Source: JAGOUA01 sp964645655
GTDB taxonomy: Bacteria; Patescibacteriota; Patescibacteriia; 2-12-FULL-60-25
Length of the DNA: 64,000 nucleotides
Direction: 5' to 3'
NCBI GenBank assembly: GCA_964645655.1
Contig: CAZXZS010000001.1
Span: 310,001 to 374,000, forward strand
The notes under the pieces are model-generated. The model saw nothing but the letters and a program-made list of their open reading frames with translations, did no database searches and had not been told where the DNA came from. Below, in pieces: positions 32,096 through 40,503 of this stretch (position 1 is the stretch's first letter; each line of letters opens with the position of its first letter). The position numbers and the translations under genes were made by a program.

Positions 32096-33598
32096 TTAAC
32101 GAGCCGCCTTCTTCCCCGGCATCATCCCCTCAATCCACGACCGAATCCCTGTCTTCGCATACTGCCGGATCTTCTGTTTCGCGTGCCGTGTCTTCGCGTG
32201 CCTCATCCAGTCCGCGTTCGGGCTCTTGCGCGACTTGTCGACCAGGATCTCGACCATGTCGCCGTTGCGGAGCGGATGCTCCAGGGCGACGCGCTCCTCG
32301 TTGACCTTGGCGGCGATCGCCGTGTTGCCGATGTCCGAATGGATGGCGTAGGCGAAGTCGATGCAGGTGCTGTCTTCGGGCAGGTCGATGACGTCGCCTT
32401 GCGGGGTGAAGATGAAGATGCGGTCGCGGAAGACGTCGATCTTGAGGTCCTCGAGGGAGCGTACGTATTCCTTCTTGTCGGCCAGTTCCTGCTGGATGTC
32501 CGCCAGTTCCTTGACCCAGACGGGGACGTCCTTTTGGCCTTTCTTGAGCTTGCCCTCGTCATAGGACCAGTGGGCCGCGATGCCGTACTCGTTCTCGGCA
32601 TGCATCTCGCGGGTGCGGATCTGGAACTCGACGATCTGCCCGTCGTCGCAGAAGACGGTGGTGTGGAGCGAGCGGTACCCGTTGGGCTTCGGCTGGGCGA
32701 TGTAGTCCTTGATGCGGCCCTTGAGGGGGCTCCAGGTGCTGTGGATGGCCCCAAGGGCGGCGTAGCAGTCGCCGACGGAACGGACGATCACGCGGACGGC
32801 GATGATGTCGTAGACGCGGCTGATGTTGCGGTCGTTCTTGATGAGTTTCCTGTAAAGCGAATAGAGGTGCTTGGCGCGGCCCTGGATGTCGGCATCGTGG
32901 ACGCCCATCTCCTTCACGACCCGGCGCGTCTTGTCCATGACGCGTTCGAGGTAGGCTTCCTTGGTCTCGATCGTCGAGGCCGAGAGGTTGCGGACCCATT
33001 CGTATTCCTTCGGATGCAGGTACTTGAAGCAGATGTCCTCCATTTCGCCCTTGATGCTGCCCATGCCGAGACGGTTCGCGATGGCGGCGTAGATCTCGAG
33101 CGACTCGAGTGCGATGCGCTGCTGCTTCTTCGGGGGGACGTTGCCGAGCGTCTGGAGGTTATGCAGGCGGTCGGCGAACTTGATGAAGACCACGCGCACG
33201 TCCGCGGCCATCGCCAGGAACATCTTCCGCAGGTTCTCGATGTAGCGGTCCATCCCGCGGTACTTGATCTTGCCGAGCTTGGTGATGCCGCCGACCATCG
33301 AGGCGATATCGGCCCCGAAGGCGGCCTCAATGTCTTCGAGCGTCCGTTCGGTGTCTTCGGGGACGTCGTGCAGCAGGGCAGCCGCGATGATCGGCTCTTC
33401 CAGGCGCATTTCGGCGAGGGTGTAGGCGGCCGCGAGGGGGTGGATGATGTATGGCTCACCGCTGGCGCGCTTCTGGCCGCGATGGGCTTCCTCGGCGAAG
33501 ACGTAGGCCCGGCGCACGAGGTCCACGTTCGCTTGCGGGTGCAAGGCCTGCAGGAGGCCACACAAGCCGTCGATGCTCTGTTCGGAAGGGGGGATCAT
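32096..33598 (-). CDS. RelA/SpoT (p)ppGpp synthetase/hydrolase without ACT domain
   Basis: A 500-aa stringent-response enzyme. The HD hydrolase domain has HDVPED (His77-Asp78) and FADRLHNLQTLG; the synthetase domain has DIIAVRVIV and QPKPNGYRSLHTTV; a TGS domain follows (DVIDLPEDSTCIDFAYAIH). The usual ~730-aa protein continues with helical, zinc-finger and ACT regulatory domains; here it stops after TGS. Both catalytic domains appear intact, so it may be bifunctional but with different regulation (inference). It converges with the ORFan upstream. Confidence 0.92.
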   Translation of the reverse strand: MIPPSEQSIDGLCGLLQALHPQANVDLVRRAYVFAEEAHRGQKRASGEPYIIHPLAAAYTLAEMRLEEPIIAAALLHDVPEDTERTLEDIEAAFGADIASMVGGITKLGKIKYRGMDRYIENLRKMFLAMAADVRVVFIKFADRLHNLQTLGNVPPKKQQRIALESLEIYAAIANRLGMGSIKGEMEDICFKYLHPKEYEWVRNLSASTIETKEAYLERVMDKTRRVVKEMGVHDADIQGRAKHLYSLYRKLIKNDRNISRVYDIIAVRVIVRSVGDCYAALGAIHSTWSPLKGRIKDYIAQPKPNGYRSLHTTVFCDDGQIVEFQIRTREMHAENEYGIAAHWSYDEGKLKKGQKDVPVWVKELADIQQELADKKEYVRSLEDLKIDVFRDRIFIFTPQGDVIDLPEDSTCIDFAYAIHSDIGNTAIAAKVNEERVALEHPLRNGDMVEILVDKSRKSPNADWMRHAKTRHAKQKIRQYAKTGIRSWIEGMMPGKKAAR

Positions 33599-33668
33599 AG
33601 GGTGAGGGGATGGATTCTTTGTAGCAAGAATCAGGAAAATGGCGCAAGGGCGTCGGCCGCTTGCGGAT

Positions 33669-33697
33669 TTGCGCCCCTGGGACGCGCCTGTTACCCT
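33669..33697 (+). promoter_or_regulatory. Promoter placing transcription start on a GTG start codon
   Basis: -35 TTGCGC (33669-33674), 17-nt spacer, -10 TACCCT (33692-33697). The expected start of transcription, 33704, is the first base of GTG. Confidence 0.6.
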
Positions 33698-33703
33698 GTG
33701 CGC

Positions 33704-34003
33704 GTGTTGCTTCCGATTTTGTTGGCCCTGGTCGTCCTCCTGATCCTCGGTGGGGCCATTTTTATCGCCAAAGCGGGCATTTTTCTGTGCGAGGACAGCC
33801 GCATGCTGAAGATCCTGTTGGGTGGGTACTTCGGCTTGTACCTATTGGCGGCCCTCCTGGTCGCGGTCGTCATTCCGCCGGTTGGGGGGACGGGGGTGAG
33901 CGCGAGCAGCATCACCCGCCCGTGGTCGACGGCGGCTTCCGACATCCCGCTTTCGTTGGGGATCCCGTCGTTCATCAAGACCGCATTCGGCACGCGGCTA
34001 TAG
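33704..34003 (+). CDS. Small two-helix membrane protein, GTG start
   Basis: A 99-aa protein with two hydrophobic helices (about residues 3-22 and 39-61) and a Ser/Thr/Pro-rich tail. No family is recognised. No ATG is available at the N terminus; GTG 33704 coincides with the predicted transcription start, while GTG 33698 would be inside the -10 box. A bidirectional terminator follows at 34004-34030. Confidence 0.62.
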   Translation: MLLPILLALVVLLILGGAIFIAKAGIFLCEDSRMLKILLGGYFGLYLLAALLVAVVIPPVGGTGVSASSITRPWSTAASDIPLSLGIPSFIKTAFGTRL

Positions 34004-34030
34004 AAAACCGAGCCTCTGGGGCTCGGTTTT
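34004..34030. terminator. Bidirectional terminator
   Basis: AAAACCGAGCC pairs with GGCTCGGTTTT around a TCTG-type loop, between convergent genes. Confidence 0.88.
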
Positions 34031-34032
34031 CG

Positions 34033-34500
34033 TTATCGGGTCGATGGCTTCTGCTTGGCGCTGTGGCGTTCGAGGACGCGGTCGCAGGCTTCGCCTTCCT
34101 CATGGCCGGGGAGCTGGATCTCGCGGACATAGGTCTCGAAGCGTTCCTTGTAGCGGGCTTCCGTGGCCTGTTCGAGCTCCTCGCTGGAAAGGCGCTTGAG
34201 GCCGCGCTTGCCGAGTTCCTTGCGGATCTCCTGCTTGGCGCGATGCCAGGCCCATTCGTCGGTGAAGGCCAACCAGGCGTGCTGCCAGAGTTCGTCCTCG
34301 ATGGTTTCGCCCTGCTTGTCCGCCTGGTCGCCGCCGAGGCCGAGGGCCTGTTCGAGGCAGTCGAGATAGGGTGGGGCATCCACGGCTTCAAGTCCCTGTT
34401 CGCGGCGCAGGGTTTCCTGCACCAACAGCCGGGTCACCATGGCCCGGTAAAGCTCGCGCGCGTCGTCAAGGGAGAGCGTAAGGGTGACGATGGGTTGCAT
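34033..34500 (-). CDS. Hypothetical protein, 155 aa, helical and acidic
   Basis: Not recognised. A mostly helical soluble protein, rich in Glu and Arg, without Cys clusters or membrane segments. A TACAAC -10 (34509-34514, minus strand) ends about 9 nt before the start codon at 34500, so the leader is almost absent. It is the last gene of a minus-strand group of hypotheticals that includes a DUF5671 protein. Confidence 0.65.
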   Translation of the reverse strand: MQPIVTLTLSLDDARELYRAMVTRLLVQETLRREQGLEAVDAPPYLDCLEQALGLGGDQADKQGETIEDELWQHAWLAFTDEWAWHRAKQEIRKELGKRGLKRLSSEELEQATEARYKERFETYVREIQLPGHEEGEACDRVLERHSAKQKPSTR

Positions 34501-34533
34501 ACGGGGGGGTTGTAGCAGGGATGAGGGGTTCCT

Positions 34534-35043
34534 TCAAGGGGTGGCTGGGGCCGGGGTCTCTCTGGTCTTGCGGGCGCTCGCCTGTTCGAGGAGGTAGCTG
34601 GAAAGGCGGGCGTCGTAGCAGGTCCGACCGGCGGCATGTTCCCAGAAATTCGGGGCTTCTTCGCTGGGAAGCGGGCGCTGGCCGTCGGCCTGTCGGTTGT
34701 CCGTCTCGAAGGCGAGGCAGAGCCGATAGGTCTCGGGCCCGGTGGCTTGGTATCCGGTCGCCAGTTCCTCACGAAGGGTGGCCCATTGGGTGGCGGAGAC
34801 CGTCCCGGCGGAACCGCTTCCCCGGTAGAGGCGCAGCAGGAGCTCGTCGCCGTTCGGCAGCCTTCCCTCGCTTACGAAGAAGGACCCGACCTCGTTATGG
34901 GCGAGCGAGAGCGCCGTGCTGCGGTCTTGGTCGCGGCGTTCCATGCGCGCATAGCCGGGGCGGCCGCCCGCGGCGAGCCCGGCGATGATCGTGGCGAGGG
35001 CGAGGGCCGTAATCCCGATGGAGATGAGATGGCGAGGGATCAT
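34534..35043 (-). CDS. Secreted or membrane-anchored hypothetical protein, 169 aa
   Basis: An N-terminal hydrophobic helix (about residues 8-26, SIGITALALATIIAGLAAGG) looks like a signal anchor. The remainder is extracytoplasmic, helical, with two Cys (TYRLCLAF and GRTCYD) that could form a disulfide. No family is recognised. It is separated by 9 nt from the DUF5671 gene upstream, so it is probably part of the same operon. Confidence 0.68.
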   Translation of the reverse strand: MIPRHLISIGITALALATIIAGLAAGGRPGYARMERRDQDRSTALSLAHNEVGSFFVSEGRLPNGDELLLRLYRGSGSAGTVSATQWATLREELATGYQATGPETYRLCLAFETDNRQADGQRPLPSEEAPNFWEHAAGRTCYDARLSSYLLEQASARKTRETPAPATP

Positions 35044-35052
35044 ATGCTGCGA

Positions 35053-35709
35053 TCAGTCGGCCCGTAGCTTTGCCCGCTGCTTCTTGCCGCGCAGCTCTTG
35101 CCCCGTGATGAGGGCCGTGACGCCGCACACGAGGAAGACGGCGAGGACCTTGAGGAGGAAGCGTCCGGTCGCCTCGCCGCTCAGCCCTTGGAAGATGGTG
35201 ATCATGAGCGTGATCGCCGCCGTGACGGAGGCGACGATGGCCCCAAGGTAAATGAACCCTTGCTTGATGGGATTTTCCGGCGCATCGGGTTGCGTGGCCT
35301 CATGCTTGCCGATCAGCCAGCTCACGCCGAGGACGACCGGCAAGGCGACGATGAGCATGGAGAGGCCGACGCGGATCAACGAACGGATCTCGTTTTGCGC
35401 GTACGGGTATCCGACGGTCTCGGGATCGGGGATCCAGAGGTTGATGTACTGGAACCACAAGATCAGGAACGCGATGGCCGTCACGACATAGAAGGCGACC
35501 TGCATGAAATAGAGGTAGCTCTCCTTGGGGATCGTGAGGGGCGACCGTTTGGGGATGGCGACCCGGTGCGGGCTATCGAGGAAGGCGCCGAGGGCTTCCG
35601 AACGTTCGGTTTCGCTCCAGCCGGCCTCCGTAAGCAGGGCCGTCAGTTCCTGGCGGGAAATGCCCTGTTCGAGGGCCCGGGCCACCGAGGTGCGCAGGTC
35701 TTTGTTCAT
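35053..35709 (-). CDS. DUF5671-domain membrane protein
   Basis: A 218-aa protein with four transmembrane helices (about residues 62-84, 104-125, 151-172 and 185-205). The N-terminal region (TSVARALEQGISRQELTALL and LTEAGWSETERSEAL) resembles a small helical recruitment motif. The membrane part fits DUF5671, a family widespread in CPR with unknown function. I chose the Met at 35709 because of its MNKDLRTSVARAL start; the longer frame from 35730 is unlikely. engB follows 42 nt upstream on the same strand. Confidence 0.72.
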   Translation of the reverse strand: MNKDLRTSVARALEQGISRQELTALLTEAGWSETERSEALGAFLDSPHRVAIPKRSPLTIPKESYLYFMQVAFYVVTAIAFLILWFQYINLWIPDPETVGYPYAQNEIRSLIRVGLSMLIVALPVVLGVSWLIGKHEATQPDAPENPIKQGFIYLGAIVASVTAAITLMITIFQGLSGEATGRFLLKVLAVFLVCGVTALITGQELRGKKQRAKLRAD

Positions 35710-35751
35710 ATGTCCCCATCGTACGGCCATCCCTAGGCCCTGTCCATGCGT

Positions 35752-36321
35752 CTAGGAAGCGAGCTGTTGGCGAAGGGCGCCGAGCCCCTCCTTGCTTTTC
35801 GTCGAGCAGAAGACGAGGGATTCGTTGGGGAGGAGGGCGGAACGGTAGGCTTTCTCCTGGGCGGCACGTTCTTTTTGCGTGAGCTTGTCGCATTTGTTGG
35901 CGATCACGACGAAGGTTCGCCCTTCGGCACGCAAAAAGGCCAGCATCTCCTCGTCCAGGTCGGTGAGGCCGACGCTGCTGTCGGTGATGAGCCAGATCGG
36001 CCGTTGCGGGCCGCCGAGGGACATGATCGTGTCGTGGATCCGCGTTTCGAGCGCTTCGCGGCCGGTTTTCGCGTGCTTCGCGAACCCATAGCCCGGCAGG
36101 TCGAGGAGGTATTGGCGATCGGTGAGCTGGAAGAGGTTCAGGAGCTGGGTCCGGCCCGGCGTCCGTGAGGTGCGGCTGATGGTGGTCCCGGCGAGGGCGT
36201 TGATGAGGCTCGATTTTCCCACGTTCGAACGCCCCACGACGGTCACGAGCCGGTCCTGGGCGCGAACCGGCAGCAGGTTCGGATCGACGTACGAGCGAAT
36301 GAAGGCAGGGAGGGAAGGCAT
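35752..36321 (-). CDS. engB: Ribosome biogenesis GTPase EngB (YsxC/YihA)
   Basis: A 189-aa GTPase needed for 50S assembly. G1 is GRSNVGKSS (30-38), G2 TSRTPGRTQ, G3 DLPGYGFA, G4 NKCDKL and G5 STKSKEG. Normal length. A minus-strand promoter with -35 TTGCAA (36351-36356), 17-nt spacer and -10 TATAGT (36328-36333) puts transcription start on the A of ATG 36321, so it is leaderless. Confidence 0.93.
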   Translation of the reverse strand: MPSLPAFIRSYVDPNLLPVRAQDRLVTVVGRSNVGKSSLINALAGTTISRTSRTPGRTQLLNLFQLTDRQYLLDLPGYGFAKHAKTGREALETRIHDTIMSLGGPQRPIWLITDSSVGLTDLDEEMLAFLRAEGRTFVVIANKCDKLTQKERAAQEKAYRSALLPNESLVFCSTKSKEGLGALRQQLAS

Positions 36322-36381
36322 GCGGCCACTATATCAGATTTTCCCCTAAATTGCAAGAAATTTCAGGGCCCTTGCGGATCA

Positions 36382-36402
36382 GAAAAACCCCTGCTACGGG
36401 GT
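36382..36402 (-). terminator. Terminator of the 36403 gene
   Basis: On the minus strand ACCCC pairs with GGGGT around GTAGCA, followed by five T. Confidence 0.68.
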
Positions 36403-36807
36403 CTAGGAGGGGAGAAACTCGGCGATGAGGGGGATGAGTTCGGTCCCCAAGCGGGTGAGGGGGAGCAGCAGGTGGCCGCCGGGCCCGCAGCTGGGCGGGG
36501 TCGGATGGGCGCGTCCGGGTGGCCGGTCGTCGATGACGATGAGGCGCGGTTGCTGATGCAGGTCGGCTTCCGCTTGCGAAAGCAGGTGGATGCGCACGCG
36601 GACGTTCGCCTGGTCCGGGCCGATCCGCAGGCGGGTGCGATAGCGGGACGCGTCGATGACCCGTTCAACCAGTTCCGCGATGGCGGCGCTTCGCGGATCA
36701 CGCCCGATGAAGGCGATGGCGAGGCCTGGTGCCGCGCACCGGGACGCGTCGCGCACGTTCGGCGGGTGGCCGCGAGGGGAGAGGAAGGGGTGTTGCCGCA
36801 GGTTCAT
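36403..36807 (-). CDS. ORFan protein, 134 aa
   Basis: Unrecognised. A soluble, His/Pro-containing protein with a beta-alpha-beta core (RLIVIDDRPPG) and no metal pairs. A GGAGG Shine-Dalgarno sequence lies just upstream of the start at 36807 and a terminator just after the stop. It is divergent from recJ. Its long overlap with frames on the other strand is not evidence against it, because the recJ promoter at 36871 sets the recJ start. Confidence 0.52.
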   Translation of the reverse strand: MNLRQHPFLSPRGHPPNVRDASRCAAPGLAIAFIGRDPRSAAIAELVERVIDASRYRTRLRIGPDQANVRVRIHLLSQAEADLHQQPRLIVIDDRPPGRAHPTPPSCGPGGHLLLPLTRLGTELIPLIAEFLPS

Positions 36808-36870
36808 GGCTCCTCCGCTGGAACGGTTCGGGCCGATCCAGGGCCTCTAGTATTCGGCGCGCGTCGACGT

Positions 36871-36899
36871 TTGCCAAGAGGGCGTTCCCTCGTCAGGAT
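36871..36899 (+). promoter_or_regulatory. recJ promoter
   Basis: -35 TTGCCA (36871-36876), 17-nt spacer, -10 CAGGAT (36894-36899); transcription start about 36906. Confidence 0.62.
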
Positions 36900-36909
36900 T
36901 GGAATGACT

Positions 36910-38667
36910 ATGCGCTACCGCTGGCACCTTGCCGAACCGCTGCCTGACCAGGCGCTCCATGACGTGGAGACGCGGTCACCGTATACGCGCCAGCTCCTCT
37001 GGGCGCGCGGGATTCGTGATGCGGCGCAGGCGCAGGCGTTTTTGAACCCCTCGTGGGAGGAGGGGCTGCACGATCCGCGGCAATTTCGCCACCTGGATGC
37101 GGCGGCGGAGCGTATCTTCGCGGCCATCACGAACGCCGAGCGCGTGACGGTGCATGGCGACTATGACGCCGACGGCGTGACGGGCTCGACCCTGCTCATC
37201 ACGGTCCTGCGGGAGCTGGAACGGCGACTCACGGGCCGTTTCGGCACCGGTTCCCTCATCGATTCGTATATCCCCCATCGTGACGCCGAGGGGTATGGCC
37301 TCCACGCCGCAACGGTCCAAACCTTAAAGGAACGGGGGACGAAGCTGATCATGACGGTCGATTGCGGCATCGCGTGCGTTTCCGAGATCGCCCTGGCCCG
37401 CCAAGAAGGGATCGACGTGATCGTGGTGGACCACCACCAATTCGGGGAGGCCTTGCCTGATGCGATGCTGATCCATCCCGGCTTGCCGGAGGAGACGTAC
37501 CCGTTCAAGAAGCTTGCCGCGGTCGGTGTCTCATTCAAGTTCGCGACGGCCTTGTTGGGCGTGGCCCGGGAGCGCGGGATCGACATTCCGGCGGGTTGGG
37601 AGAAATGGCTCCTGGACCTGGTGGCGATCGCGACGATCACGGACATGGTCGGCCTGGTCGGCGAAAACCGTGTCTTGCAGCATTTTGGGTTGCGCGTGTT
37701 GCGCAAGACGCGGCGGCCGGGGCTGTTGGCCCTCTTTGAGGCCGCACGCATCGAGGCGGCGAACATCGATGCGGAAACGGTCGGGTTCATGATCGGCCCG
37801 CGCCTGAATGCGGCGGGCCGGATGGACCATGCGAGCCTCGCTTTGCGGTTGTTGCTGGCCGAATCCCCAGAAGAGGCGCGCACGTTGGCGCAGGAGCTGG
37901 AACGCTGCAACCGCCAACGCCAAGACGTGACGCGCAAGATGATGGACCAGGCCGATGTCCTGATGCGCGAGACCGTCATGGACGACTGGCCGGTGCGCGT
38001 CCTGTGGCATGAGGACTGGTCGCCATCGCTCGTCGGACTGGTCGCGGGACGGGTCATGGAGCGGACCGGCCGGCCGGTGATCGCGATCGGGCGCCATGGG
38101 TCGACCTGGATCGGCTCGGGCCGTTCCCCGGCCTGTTTCGACGTCACCGCGGCCATGCGGACGGCGGGCGAGGGGATCCTCACACGCGTCGGCGGACATG
38201 TGCAGGCGTGCGGGTTCGCCTTGGAGAGCCCGGACAAGCTCCCTGACTTGCGCGAGCGCCTCCTGAAGCATGCGGAAACGGCGTTAAAAGGGGTTTTATT
38301 GCAGCCGGAGCTCAAGATCGATGCGGAAATCCCCTTGGAAGCCATCAACTGGAACTTGTGGGAGGACCTGGTGCGCTGCGAGCCGTTCGGGCAGGAAAAC
38401 CCGCGTCCCGTGTTTTGCCTGCGGCGGGCGTTCATCGCGAAGGCGGAACGGATCAGTGAAGGCAAGCACTTGCGCGTGCAGGTGGTCGCGCCGTCCGGCA
38501 AGAGCCTGAAGCTGATGGCCTTCAGCTATCCGGCCGATGCCTGGCTGCCGGCATCGGGGACGTGGGCGGATCTTGCCCTAAACGTGAGCGTCAACGAATG
38601 GCAGGGGGTGCGGACGCTCGAGGGGCGGCTCGTGGATATGCAACCGCCGGCGGAATCCGTATCATAG
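36910..38667 (+). CDS. recJ: Single-stranded-DNA-specific exonuclease RecJ
   Basis: A 585-aa 5'-3' exonuclease for repair and recombination. DHH motifs are in canonical order: HGDYDADGVTGS (82-93), DCGIACVSE (151-159), VVDHHQFG (172-179). The DHHA1 region contains GRVMERTGRPVIAIG and GGHVQACG, then the OB-fold. ATG 36910 fits the promoter with a short leader of about 4 nt; ATG 36904 would precede the predicted transcript start. RNase H follows after 7 nt. Confidence 0.93.
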   Translation: MRYRWHLAEPLPDQALHDVETRSPYTRQLLWARGIRDAAQAQAFLNPSWEEGLHDPRQFRHLDAAAERIFAAITNAERVTVHGDYDADGVTGSTLLITVLRELERRLTGRFGTGSLIDSYIPHRDAEGYGLHAATVQTLKERGTKLIMTVDCGIACVSEIALARQEGIDVIVVDHHQFGEALPDAMLIHPGLPEETYPFKKLAAVGVSFKFATALLGVARERGIDIPAGWEKWLLDLVAIATITDMVGLVGENRVLQHFGLRVLRKTRRPGLLALFEAARIEAANIDAETVGFMIGPRLNAAGRMDHASLALRLLLAESPEEARTLAQELERCNRQRQDVTRKMMDQADVLMRETVMDDWPVRVLWHEDWSPSLVGLVAGRVMERTGRPVIAIGRHGSTWIGSGRSPACFDVTAAMRTAGEGILTRVGGHVQACGFALESPDKLPDLRERLLKHAETALKGVLLQPELKIDAEIPLEAINWNLWEDLVRCEPFGQENPRPVFCLRRAFIAKAERISEGKHLRVQVVAPSGKSLKLMAFSYPADAWLPASGTWADLALNVSVNEWQGVRTLEGRLVDMQPPAESVS

Positions 38668-38674
38668 CCCGCGT

Positions 38675-39091
38675 ATGCCACATGAGCGACGCTTGCGCCT
38701 GCGCACGGATGGGGGATCGCGGGGGAATCCGGGACCGTCGGGGATCGGGGCGGTGATCGAGGATTTGGATACGGGGGAGGTCGTCGAAGAGCACAGCCGC
38801 TTTTTGGGGACGACGACGAACAACCAGGCGGAATACCAGGCCGTCATTTTGGGCCTGGAGCGTTGCCATGCCTTGGGGGCGACATTCGTAGAGGTGTTAG
38901 CCGACAGTGAGCTCCTGATCCGGCAGGCGAATGGGGAATATCGCGTGAAGAATCCTGATTTGCAGGTACGGTTTCAGGAGATGCGCGCGCTCGTGATCAA
39001 GGTCGGGAAGGTCGTGTTCAAGCATGTCTATCGCGAGGCGAACAAGCGGGCGGACGCGCTTGCGAATGAGGCGATGGATCGGGGAAGGTGA
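38675..39091 (+). CDS. RNase HI-family protein
   Basis: A 138-aa RNase H-fold protein that would cut RNA in RNA-DNA hybrids. Catalytic acidic residues appear in TDGGSRGNPGPSG (Asp12), NNQAEYQA (Glu), ADSELLI (Asp) and REANKRADALAN (Asp). It is of the short RVT_3 type. Co-location with recJ suggests a joint DNA-repair role. A TATCAT (38660-38665) within recJ could act as an additional -10. Confidence 0.88.
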   Translation: MPHERRLRLRTDGGSRGNPGPSGIGAVIEDLDTGEVVEEHSRFLGTTTNNQAEYQAVILGLERCHALGATFVEVLADSELLIRQANGEYRVKNPDLQVRFQEMRALVIKVGKVVFKHVYREANKRADALANEAMDRGR

Positions 39092-39112
39092 TCGGCGGCG
39101 AGATAGCTTATT

Positions 39113-39126
39113 AAAAATGCATTTTT
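39113..39126. promoter_or_regulatory. Perfect 14-bp AT-rich palindrome
   Basis: AAAAATGCATTTTT lies 7 nt before ATG 39133, between the RNase H gene and the duplicated-domain membrane protein. It could be an operator or a weak terminator-like element. Confidence 0.4.
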
Positions 39127-39132
39127 GTTGAT

Positions 39133-40449
39133 ATGAAACGCTCCTTTTTACCCCTCCCGCTGACAGCGCTCTTGTGCGGTTTTTTGGTTATATTTAGTAT
39201 CTCGCTCGCGATTTTCGTCTGGGGGAGGATGTCCGCATCGAGGTCTGCCGTTATCGACGGACCCTCGTCGCTGGCGGTTTCCGTGACGACGTCTACCGCC
39301 GTGGAATCAACCGGGCACGGGCCTGATCCGTTTTTTGTGCGTGATGGCAAGTTATATCGGGCTGACGGTGAGTTGGTCTTGGGTGACCTACGCAACGCCG
39401 GTTTTGCGCCCGAGGCCTGCGGTGTCCAGGGGCTGTATTTTTACGGCGAAATAAAAGGGAAGCTTCTCTTTGTAACGGGTTGTGGCGAGATGGGCGGGGA
39501 ACTGTGGGCGTTTGATCCTGCGACAAAGCGGTTCACGCGCCAAAGGATCTCCCTCCAGCAGGGAACCGGAGCGACGGACCCTTCCCCCGATAAGCGATAT
39601 CAGCTCGTTTTAACCCATCCGTTCGCCGCCGAATATCGGGCGTATGTCCTCAAGGATTTCTTTCTCGATACGGAAACCGAAGTTGGACATCTCCCCGTGC
39701 AATGGTCTTATGTCCACACGCGTTCGGAGTTCGATGGTGGACCGCTGGGGCGGGTGCGCTGGGAGGATGGCGTCGCGTACCTGAGCGTGTATGATGCCAG
39801 CATTTCCATCGCAGATTTTGCAGTGGCGCGTCCAATGCTTTTTGAGAAAGCGGTGACCGTCGACGGATCTGCCAGTTCGGATGTCCGCCCGGTATCGTAT
39901 CTGATAAGGGACGGCAAGCTCGTCCGTGGAATCCATGGTCAGGTCCTGTCGGTGGACGTGCGGAAGGCGGGCCTAGACCTACCCGAATGCGGAGATGGCG
40001 ATTTGCTTGTTTATGCCGAGATCGCGGACAAGGTTTTCTTCACGGAGTCGTGCGCCGTCGCCCAGATGGGTAGCCAATTATGGATGTATGACGGCACGAC
40101 GTTGCGATTCACGCGCCGCAAGCTTGTGCCTGATGCGTTCGAGGTCGCGCATTCCCCGGATGGGCGATATCGCCTGGCCCTGGCGGAGCCCAGGGAGGGG
40201 AATGAGGCGCGTCAATTGATCGTGCGCGATCTCCTGCGGGATGCGGAGACGGTTGTCGCGCCACTGCCGGAACAGCGGTCGTATTCCGCTTCCGTCTCGG
40301 AGTTCGTCGGGGCCCCTTTTGGAAAGGGGCGTTGGGAGGAAGGGAGATTCGTCGTCGCGGTCTATGACTCGTCTACGGCTTTGCCGTTTGCGGCGGAAGA
40401 GGGCGTGTCGCGTCCGGTCCTGTTCGAGAAGGCGGTTCCGTTGCCGTAA
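39133..40449 (+). CDS. Membrane-anchored protein with two internal repeats
   Basis: A 438-aa protein. After an N-terminal transmembrane segment (about residues 9-31) come two homologous halves. The first (about 66-250) and second (about 253-438) both show VRDGKL/IRDGKL, a CG-containing turn, an aromatic LYFYGEIKGK/LLVYAEIADK strand, ELWAFDPATKRFTRQ/QLWMYDGTTLRFTRR, a SPDKRYQL/SPDGRYRL motif and a final RPMLFEKAV/RPVLFEKAV. The SPDxRY motif is seen in beta-propeller proteins, so an extracytoplasmic propeller is plausible. Function unknown. Confidence 0.72.
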   Translation: MKRSFLPLPLTALLCGFLVIFSISLAIFVWGRMSASRSAVIDGPSSLAVSVTTSTAVESTGHGPDPFFVRDGKLYRADGELVLGDLRNAGFAPEACGVQGLYFYGEIKGKLLFVTGCGEMGGELWAFDPATKRFTRQRISLQQGTGATDPSPDKRYQLVLTHPFAAEYRAYVLKDFFLDTETEVGHLPVQWSYVHTRSEFDGGPLGRVRWEDGVAYLSVYDASISIADFAVARPMLFEKAVTVDGSASSDVRPVSYLIRDGKLVRGIHGQVLSVDVRKAGLDLPECGDGDLLVYAEIADKVFFTESCAVAQMGSQLWMYDGTTLRFTRRKLVPDAFEVAHSPDGRYRLALAEPREGNEARQLIVRDLLRDAETVVAPLPEQRSYSASVSEFVGAPFGKGRWEEGRFVVAVYDSSTALPFAAEEGVSRPVLFEKAVPLP

Positions 40450-40503
40450 GGGTTTTTGCTCGTAAACCACCCGTCTCCCGAATGTGCTATCATGCCCGAG
40501 ACT

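Noticed and set aside
32069..33650. Long plus-strand frame opposite relA/spoT
   Set aside because: Only its end (33704-34003) codes for a real small membrane protein; the rest is the antisense of relA/spoT.
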